NCBI GenBank assembly: GCA_007449985.2
Contig: VIIQ02000088.1
Span: 124,001 to 188,000, forward strand
Reading direction: 5' to 3'
DNA from: Desmodesmus armatus
Taxonomy: Eukaryota; Chlorophyta; Chlorophyceae; Sphaeropleales; Scenedesmaceae
DNA length: 64,000 nucleotides
The notes under the pieces are model-generated. The model was not told where the DNA came from. It saw only the letters and a program-made list of their open reading frames with translations, and searched no databases. This document shows, piece after piece, positions 57,401-64,000 of the stretch (its first letter is position 1; every line of letters starts with the position of its first letter). Made by a program: the position numbers and the translations under genes.

Positions 57401-57885
57401 GCCTGTATTTCTAGGACTTGTCAGGCAAGGGGGGTGGGGAGGGGGCCGTCAGTCTGCTGAAGGCAGTGAGGGAGGGAGGGAGGAGGGAGGGAGAAAGTGA
57501 GGGAGAAAGTGGGTGGTTGGTGAGATGACCGGGGTTTTGGGACGTGAGGGGGGCATGACCTGTGACGTCTGCAGTGGTTTTGGCTGTAAGTACAGAACTC
57601 CGCTTGGCTGACTGCCCTGCTGCTGTGTGTCATGTCCCCCCCCCCCTCCCCCCCTGCAGGGTGTTGCTGCGTGAGTCCAACAAGAAGGAGGCCAAGCTGT
57701 ACGGCAAGATGTTTGCAGCACTGGGACGCACCAACAACAGCGACCAGGGACCAACACCGGCCACTGCAGCTGCTGCTGACGCACCCAGCGCTGCTGCTGC
57801 TGCTGCTGCTGCTGGTGGTGATGAAGCTGCACCCACGCAGGAAGACACACCAGCAGCAGCACCTGTGGTTGAGGCGGCAGCGTGA
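50425..57885 (+). CDS. Large FKBP-type peptidyl-prolyl isomerase with TPR region (FKBP62/ROF1-like)
   Basis: Twelve exons: 50425-50461, 50698-50756, 51485-51556, 52100-52193, 52496-52678, 53504-53824, 54938-55182, 55688-55897, 56180-56407, 56770-56903, 57211-57327, 57660-57885; 1,926 nt, phase-closed, about 641 residues. The first FKBP domain (exons 3-5) keeps the expected active-site residues: VHYTG, the F-D of TKFDSS, RDQPFNF, VIKGWD, AYGAAG and LLFEVEL. A second FKBP-like domain begins [16 protein letters not shown] but lacks the F-D pair and carries an Ala-rich insert. A third is more degenerate. Exons 9-12 form a TPR-like helical region ([40 protein letters not shown]). In plants such proteins are HSP90-binding co-chaperones; that partner is inferred here. 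Introns 5-7 hold several decayed exon copies. Confidence 0.9.
51442..51471 (+). repeat. C30 run just before FKBP exon 3
   Basis: Thirty consecutive C residues end 13 bases upstream of the exon 3 start. It is the longest of the C-runs that precede acceptors in this window and probably serves as, or replaces, the polypyrimidine tract. Run length is likely uncertain in any assembly. Confidence 0.85.
52661..53010 (+). repeat. Three copies of the FKBP exon 5 donor end
   Basis: The exon end KDITG with its donor (GTCAAGGACATCACAGGTGG) at 52661-52690 recurs at about 52832-52861 and 52975-53004. The GTGGGT donor is kept in all three. Flanking AGGGCCCTTGTGG intron sequence is repeated as well, giving a unit of roughly 145-170 bases. 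Confidence 0.88.
53121..53167. repeat. (ACTGT)n microsatellite in FKBP intron 5
   Basis: About nine perfect copies of the pentanucleotide ACTGT. No function is suggested. Confidence 0.95.
53778..54266 (+). repeat. Four-copy array of the FKBP exon 6 end
   Basis: The real exon end (53778-53824, [14 protein letters not shown], donor GTGAGT) is followed by three copies. They lie at 53948-54010 ([20 protein letters not shown] kept), 54083-54140 ([12 protein letters not shown], donor changed to GTGCGC) and 54211-54266 (frame and spacing eroded). Decay increases with distance from the exon. Confidence 0.9.
54703..54790 (+). repeat. Copy of FKBP exon 7 start with intact acceptor
   Basis: Reads [16 protein letters not shown] and on to ALHPITT, differing from the real exon 7 start (54938) by only a few bases. 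It has a good TCTGTTTTGCAG acceptor in the same phase but no donor nearby. If spliced in, it would run into unrelated sequence. Confidence 0.88.
55310..55350 (+). repeat. Decayed copy of the FKBP exon 7 end
   Basis: GGGGAGCAGGTGGGTGTTAG and the preceding QDFAVGGEQ reading resemble the exon 7 end at 55150-55190 (VDFVLDEEQ then GTGGGT). The donor is kept. Confidence 0.7.
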
Positions 57886-59270
57886 TGAGGCTGGCACAAT
57901 GCATTGGTGTCCCTGTGTTGCCCAGTCTCCTTACCTCTTCCTAGATGGTGCAGTGTCACATTTGTGGGGTGCTCATGCCCTCTGGCGGTACCTCAAGTGC
58001 TGAGCCACTTTGTACGTTGCGGAGCTCACAGCGCATGACAATGTAATGCAGTGTGAGTCCCAATGCACACCCTCCTCGTGTAGCTGCTACAACGGCAGTG
58101 CGGTGTGCGTGTCTCGTGCAGTTTGTGCAGTGTCCCATTGTCATGCTGTGCAAGTTGCTGCATGTTGCAGTGGCGCTACTAGCGGTGACGTCACAGTGCA
58201 GTTGGCAGTAGCATGCAAAGGTAGGGTGGCTACTTGGTGCTGACGTGTGCATGTGGCTGTCACCGGTGGTGAGGTTTAGCTCTGTGATCAATATCATCTG
58301 GTATGAACTGGCTTCATCAAGCAGCATGTTTTCAGTTGTTTTGTCAGGGTGACACCTACAGGTGTCAGTCACACTCAGATGTGAGGTAGTTAAGCACCAG
58401 TTCCTTCACCCTGCTGGCTGTGTATAATGGTCGTTGCACTGTCGTGTGAATGGCCGAGATCTTTCCCAATGCTGTGCTGAGGAGGCAGGATGAAACGAGG
58501 TTGTGCGCTCAGTGCTGAGTGTGAGTGAGTGCATCTGAGGCTTGAGTGAATAGATAGGTGCAATGTCAAGAACTGCAGCAGCTTGGCTGCAAGTGAATGG
58601 CAAATACTCATCCAGCAGCCAAATGTGTGTTGGCGGATTTGTCAAGAGATTGGTTCACACAGTCTGCTTGGTCCGCCAAAGGCTATCATGGGTATTTTAT
58701 TCCATGCAACAGGCCATTGGAGTGCTGAGCAATCATATTGGTTACAAACTGTGAGGTTGGCCACAGCAGAGGGCAGTAGCAGCCCATCATACAACCCAGC
58801 CAGTTGCACTGCCACTCAGTCAGAACAAACACAACGAGTCTAACCAGACAGACTGCTGTCGCACTGCCGCTGTGCACTCTAGCCGCCTGTGCTCCACTAC
58901 AATCCTTATTATCCATGCCACCGTTGTTTCTGGTGAAACACCGCTTGCTGACGGGTACCACCCTCCAGTGGTGCTGCACAGGTGCTCACCAAATGATCCA
59001 AAACACGGAGTGTTGCTGCAGGCAGCAGCAGCAGCAACAGCGCAGCAGCAGTAACTCATGATTCAAATATGCATGGCACTGCCAGGGCTGCTCGGCGGGG
59101 GGGGGGGGGGGGTGTTATGAGTGCTGACTGACAGGTCTACTAGCCACAACTACAAAATGCATCCATCCGTGCAACCTTGCGATATGGACACACATCACAC
59201 ACATACAACTTGCATGTCTGACAGCAGACTCAGCTCTGAACAGGTATCAGTGTCCAGAGCTGCTACATGT
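57886..59270. other. FKBP 3' flank, no gene seen
   Basis: Downstream of the FKBP stop, up to the transposon-like element. I found no domain, splice series or RNA gene. A G-run lies at 59097-59112. Confidence 0.5.
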
Positions 59271-59959
59271 GCTCGCAGAAGGGGCTGACCACTTGACCAG
59301 CTACATGTCCCACCCACCGGGGCGGGCATGTAGCTGGCTGTAGCTGGCCGAGCCGCCTGCACCATTAGTTTGAGCATTACCAGTACTCTCTATACAGCAA
59401 GTCGGCTACTTCCAGCTAAATCAAGCTACAAGCTACAGCAGCACTGACCCAGGCCGCCCTAGGAACAGGCTACGAGCTACAGTTGCCGGAGCACATAGTG
59501 TAGCCGGCTGTAGCTGGCTGCAGCTGGCCTGCCTTCTATTGTGCAGTACTAACCCTTTTGTTCAGCTATGCATACTGTCCCTGTTGGTTGACCGAGTAAC
59601 ACACAATGCACAATCTCATGGTGGATGACCATCACATTAGCCAGCTACACGCCAGATCCACGCCGTGGATCTAGCTGAGCTACATGCCTAAACAGCAGTA
59701 CAGCTACAGCCAGCTACGCCGGGCTACATGTTACAGTCAACATGGCTCCCATACAAGGCACAATGAGCTACAAGCTACAGTCGCACATAGACATACGTGT
59801 CCAGGGAGGGGGACTTTTCATGTAGCTGATCCGGGGGTAGGGGTGGTTTGACCCAAAAACAACATCTGCCACACCACATTTTACAGCTACAGCCAGCTAC
59901 AGGTCTGCCCCTGTGGGTGGGACATGTAGCTGGTGGAGTGGTCAGCCCCTTGCTCGCAG
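59271..59959. mobile_element. Non-autonomous TIR DNA transposon (hAT-like MITE)
   Basis: Terminal inverted repeats of about 68 bases begin AAGGGGCTGACCACT at 59279 and at 59951 (reverse strand), with about 62 of 68 positions matching. They are flanked by a perfect 8-base direct repeat, GCTCGCAG, at 59271-59278 and 59952-59959. The 673-base body encodes no protein and is full of AGCTACAGCCAGCTAC-type sub-repeats in both orientations. An 8-base target duplication fits the hAT superfamily; the AAGGGG terminus is close to, but not, the usual C/TAGGG. It would need a transposase supplied elsewhere. Confidence 0.9.
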
Positions 59960-62220
59960 CATGCAATCCCAACCAAAACGAAACATGATGCCATCAGGTT
60001 GACAATGACCACATTACACACCTTGGGCCTGCACATTCAGGTGGTGACTGCCAGCCAGTCCCCTGCAGAACGCATGATGCTGCACGACTCAACCTGAGAA
60101 GCTCTCACCGTTGCATTGGCGTTGCAGCCACACAGCTGGTCCCTTTCTTGAATTGGGTGGCCTTGCAACAGCCATTGCGGTTGGAGGAGGCTGCTGCCAG
60201 CTTGAGCTCGGGTGCCATGGTCTTGCTGTTGCCCTGGTGGTGTTGAAGTTGGAGCGCATCTGCAGGGAGTTGGGCGGATCTCAGAACACCAGTGCTGTCA
60301 TCATGACACGGTGATGACAAGACTCCTGAAGAGGTGCACTCCTGGTTGATGCATTCTGAGATGATGTCTGGGTGGCTGGTTGGTGAACCACTGCTTGTAA
60401 GGTTTGGGCCCTGGGAATTCAGCGACAGGCGTCCAAGGGTGAGGCAAGGAGACCTGCGAGCAAACAGACTGCACGTTTCAGCTGAGACACAGCTTGCCGC
60501 AGGCTCTGGCTCTGCCGCAGAAGGTGCAATTTGATCACCTTGGAAGCCTTGGCACACGAAATCCGTGCTGTTTCGAAACAGCATGACGCAGCAGCAGCAG
60601 GCCTGGGACGAACATGAGTTCCGCTTTACAAACGATCAGCAGTCGGAGTGGCAGTCACTTCACAGTGGTGGTAGGGATATGGGCGTCTGAATAAGAGCAG
60701 GGTGCATCCGGCTTGGTGGTTTTGTGTTGCGGATAAACCTCGACAATGCACCGCGAGCAGCAGCGATGCGGCAGTTTTACAACTTTTTGGTCACCTATGT
60801 AGGTGCAATCTCAAAAGCATATTTCGCAGCGGTTGCGAGTCGGGCGATAACCTTTTCCTGAAGGTTGGCTGGAAGGAGGATGGCTGACTCACAGTCCACA
60901 CCGGGACATGTCACAGCCACCATTCTGCCAGAGAGACTGTATGCCTGTTATCACGGTTTCCACACCTAACCCTTGATAAGTATGAAGGGGTGTGCAACCT
61001 TTCAAGGCTCAACCATGCATGCATTATGCATTTGTGGTGGCTTTGCGCGCCTTGGGGGCGCGTCACATGCTTTGTAAGTAGTATTTGGGAAAAGCGAGCT
61101 TGCTCTGCAAGACTTGGGTTCTTGATGCCGCCATTACCCCTTGACTCCTGGACACAGGCTGCATGAGCTCCCCGTCATGAGTAATATCACCAACTGGTCT
61201 GATGGGTGTTGCTGCATGTTGCCGCAACTGCCGGGCAGCTGGTTAGCTGTGACAGCCGCCTATACATGCGATTTTTTGTGCAGGGCGTGCTGCTTTGAAT
61301 GTAACGCCGCTTGTAAATTCTTGCTTTGATTCACCTGACGGCAACCTGCAGAATGTGAGCATCAGCCGGCACAATGCACCAGTCATTTACAGTCCCCCAA
61401 CCACCTTGCATTCAGTGATGCACATAACCACAAGGACCTCCATCATGATAGAGTATCTGGCCCATACCATCACGCACGGTGTTGTTGGCAGCGCCATAAA
61501 ATGCACTGCATGTGAGTTGGTCTGGGGTTGGCAGTCACTTGCACATGGTGCACCATGCATACCATGCCAACAGGGCTGGGACAAGAACAGAGTCAAATCA
61601 ATGCAGACTTGATGGCGGATGCTGGTGCGTGCAGATGGAGAGCAGCACACCGTCCTAGGGATGACCAGTATACTGCCATACGTACGGTAAGGTGCTGTCC
61701 AACGTGCCAAGCAGTGCCACAAGTGATGAGTGATACTGATGAAGCGATCTGTTAAAAAGATCACCCACCACTGCTAGTAGACAAGTCACATTTGCTACCG
61801 TTGCATGGACTCAGTGTGAAATGCGATGACACGCGATGACATGCGATGATACATAGTGCCACTCGATGACACACACGACAGCCTGGCAATGAGTGGCGTC
61901 ACCAGCAACACTCCGGCACATGAAGCATGATTTGCCAGCTGGCAAGTACAGGTGCGGCCAGGAAGAGATTGCCATTGCTCATGTGATGCACCTAAAAGCC
62001 GAAACACCACCTTCACTGGGGGGACAGATTATGCAGGCCATGCAAGCTGCCTGCTTCCCGAGGCCATGCTGTGCAGCTGGCAGCTGTGGTGCTGATGCAA
62101 GTCCACCTGCAGCTAGCTGTCATGCAAGAACTTGGCACCGTGCGGCACACCCAATGACTCACAACACTGCGCAGTGCAACACATGCGCACACACTAGCGC
62201 TTGAGCTGTAAACCACCAGG
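59960..62220. other. Intergenic, no convincing gene
   Basis: A 159-codon minus-strand frame (60105-60584) and a 103-codon plus-strand frame (61893-62204) are open, but neither shows a domain or clear coding character. The segment just left of 62221 is probably the 3' UTR of the minus-strand membrane-protein gene. Confidence 0.45.
61818..61874. repeat. Short tandem repeat, GCGATGACAY units
   Basis: About four to five 10-base units of the form GCGATGACAC or GCGATGACAT, with one interruption. It lies in the gap left of the membrane-protein gene. Confidence 0.75.
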
Positions 62221-64000
62221 CTACACGCTGCTGCGCCGTGCACCACCCCTGCGCCCACGGCCCTTGGTCTGCTCAACCCTTGACCGGCCTGCACACCCCA
62301 GCGCTGCCAGCACCCACATCACTGATGACTTCACCATGCCATAGAAGATGACACCCCACTGCTTCAAAACAGGCACCAGCTTCCAAACACACCAGCCCAC
62401 AAACGTGACGTTGACCAACAACACCAGAACAGCGATTGTGATGCGCAACCGCAGCGCTGTGTACTCCTGGATGTCATATGCCAACATGGCCAACGCACCC
62501 AGGGTGGTAGCTGCAAGACATGAGGTCGACACCATGTGCATGCGGTGCAACGTGGCAAAGGCGTAGGGCTGGTAGATGATCTGCAGAGCCGCACTTGCCC
62601 AGAACACCACAAGCAGACACAACAGGGAGAAGTACCGCTCCATGGGATAGGCAAACACAGAGATCAGTGTCAGCACCACAGTGCGTGCTGCCCACACAGC
62701 CTCCCACCACATGCGCTCAGGCTTGTAGCTGCGGTACAAAAACCCAAAGTGCTCACGGAAGCTGTCGTCATCAGCCTTGGCCCGGCATAGGAACAGACCC
62801 AGGCCCATGGCAACAGGGACTACAACACACCACAGCAGGACAGAAGGCAGACCCAAGCCCAGAGCCCACCCCCTGTGGTACCCAGCAAAGCACTGCTGCT
62901 GTATGTCGCTGACCCAGTAGCCCGCTGTGTGGTTGAGAGGCGCGGTTGCGCCTAACGGCAGCTGCACCTCAGGCGAGACCCTGTCGATGCGTAAGCACGC
63001 AAAGAAGCTGAGTGATGCCCGCAGTAAGGTGGGGTAGGCATAAAATGCCAACACCAGCAGCGTCACAGGCAGCTTGCGCCCCACCAACATGGCAGGCCGG
63101 CTTGCACCCTCCTTTGGCCGGCACACAAGCGGCACAACCCACCGCCCCAGGGCCCATTTCAGCCACTGCAACACCACAACCAAACCAAACACCAGCACAG
63201 CAGCCAGGAAGTACACCAGCTGGCGCTGCATTGCAAGGGGCAGCTTGCCTTGAGAAATGTAGTGCTGCAGCCAGCAGTCAAGCGACAGCACCTGGGCAGA
63301 TCCCACCGCAAACACAACGTTGACTGCCTGGAACCACTTTTGCATGTCAAATACTGGCCAGGACACCGCTACACTACCAATGATCACTGTGTACTGCAGG
63401 AACAGCACCAGCACCTTGATCAGGTCAGTGGGAAGGACAGCTTTGGTGCCTGACAAGTTGTCCAACCATGTTGCATCTACTGTGAGTGTAACAAAGACCA
63501 CAGTCGCAAAGCACATCAACATGTACAACACAAGCTGCACCTTGGAGGACATGCACTTGCCACACCTCATAGGGCCCAACATGCCATACTTTGGCACTTG
63601 GCAGGCACCACACAAGGGCCCCGTGTACCCCTCATTGCACTGGCGAGTGGGGCTAGTGTACTTGCAAGCTGTGTCAAACAGAGGGCAACGGTGCATCTGG
63701 ACAGAGGTTGGGGATGAGGACCAATAGCCAGGCAAAGGGTGCACAACACTTCCACCAGTGCATTTGCCATTGCGTGGGCAGGGCTCACAAGACACATTGG
63801 TGAAGCTGAACGTGTGCTGTTGGCAACACGCACACATGTCATGCTGCAACACCTCCCCTGCTTGACAAGTGGACCACCCCAGATACACACCCGCATTGCA
63901 CTTTGTCAAGGGACCATGCAAAGGCAGATCCAGGGTGGCATTGTCAAATGCGGCTATGGCGTTCCCTACAAAACCCTTGAAAACACCATTTTCAGAAAAC
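62221..64000 (-). CDS. Cys-rich multipass membrane protein, C-terminal part (5' end beyond window)
   Basis: A single open exon runs from the right edge of the window to a TAG stop at 62221, about 593 residues. The first ~25 residues (ENGVFKGFVGNAIAAFDNAT) resemble the repeats of beta-helix/polymorphic-outer-membrane-type domains seen in algal surface proteins. Next is a Cys-rich region with EGF/ephrin-receptor-like spacing (CEPCPRNGKC, CNEGYTGPLCGACQVPKYG, CGKC). After that come about nine hydrophobic segments (for example LVLYMLMCFATVVFVTLTV, LPVTLLVLAFYAYPTLL, ITIAVLVLLVNVTFVGWCVW) and a basic tail ending RGRRGGARRSSV. This layout is common in large green-algal surface proteins of unknown function, and the membrane part is loosely reminiscent of TRP-like channels. 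I do not assign an activity. The true start lies outside the window. Confidence 0.75.
   Translation of the reverse strand, partial: FSENGVFKGFVGNAIAAFDNATLDLPLHGPLTKCNAGVYLGWSTCQAGEVLQHDMCACCQQHTFSFTNVSCEPCPRNGKCTGGSVVHPLPGYWSSSPTSVQMHRCPLFDTACKYTSPTRQCNEGYTGPLCGACQVPKYGMLGPMRCGKCMSSKVQLVLYMLMCFATVVFVTLTVDATWLDNLSGTKAVLPTDLIKVLVLFLQYTVIIGSVAVSWPVFDMQKWFQAVNVVFAVGSAQVLSLDCWLQHYISQGKLPLAMQRQLVYFLAAVLVFGLVVVLQWLKWALGRWVVPLVCRPKEGASRPAMLVGRKLPVTLLVLAFYAYPTLLRASLSFFACLRIDRVSPEVQLPLGATAPLNHTAGYWVSDIQQQCFAGYHRGWALGLGLPSVLLWCVVVPVAMGLGLFLCRAKADDDSFREHFGFLYRSYKPERMWWEAVWAARTVVLTLISVFAYPMERYFSLLCLLVVFWASAALQIIYQPYAFATLHRMHMVSTSCLAATTLGALAMLAYDIQEYTALRLRITIAVLVLLVNVTFVGWCVWKLVPVLKQWGVIFYGMVKSSVMWVLAALGCAGRSRVEQTKGRGRRGGARRSSV

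Noticed and set aside
60105..60584. 159-codon minus-strand frame as a possible small gene
   Set aside because: No domain, no neighbouring exons, and composition like the surrounding intergenic DNA. Kept only as an unassigned frame.

Overview
This window is nuclear DNA from a eukaryote, most likely a chlorophycean green alga. I infer Sphaeropleales/Scenedesmaceae from gene style, not from a database match. The reasons: nearly every gene is split by many GT-AG introns; coding DNA is rich in CAG/GCN runs that give poly-Gln, poly-Ala and poly-Ser; three F-box/LRR genes of a type expanded in these algae sit together; and the conserved proteins look plant-like (COQ8, SAS10/UTP3, ATG11, a large FKBP). 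No rRNA, tRNA, CRISPR array or bacterial operon structure was seen.

Layout. 1-15.4 kb holds three F-box/leucine-rich-repeat genes, two on the minus strand (1817-3691, 5781-10987) and one on the plus strand (11689-15441). The second and third are divergent. 17.8-23.5 kb is an 11-exon COQ8/ABC1 kinase (ubiquinone biosynthesis). 24.1-31.6 kb is a 12-exon SAS10/UTP3 gene (small-subunit rRNA processome). 35.1-49.6 kb is a minus-strand ATG11 gene (autophagy scaffold) of at least 13 exons. Its 3.8-kb intron 8 contains an opposite-strand gene (39740-41969) for a Lys/Ala-rich protein. 50.4-57.9 kb is a 12-exon FKBP-TPR immunophilin divergent from ATG11. 57.9-62.2 kb has no recognised gene but holds a complete-looking 673-bp non-autonomous DNA transposon with an 8-bp target duplication. 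62.2-64 kb is the 3' part of a Cys-rich multipass membrane protein gene. The genes are ordinary housekeeping genes from different pathways and show no operon-like logic.

The most unusual signal is not a gene. Introns repeatedly contain decayed tandem copies of the edge of the neighbouring exon, including its splice site. About a dozen such 'echo' exons occur in four genes, some in arrays of three or four. Introns also tend to carry a G-run after the donor and a C-run, often followed by (CA)n, before the acceptor. The ATG11 locus contains three long hairpins. Finally, eight coding exons are each one base short of an open frame, mostly in short C or G runs. This suggests base under-calling in the assembly rather than gene decay. 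Exon models were built by hand from splice sites and reading-frame phase; exon boundaries are good to about 1-2 bases.
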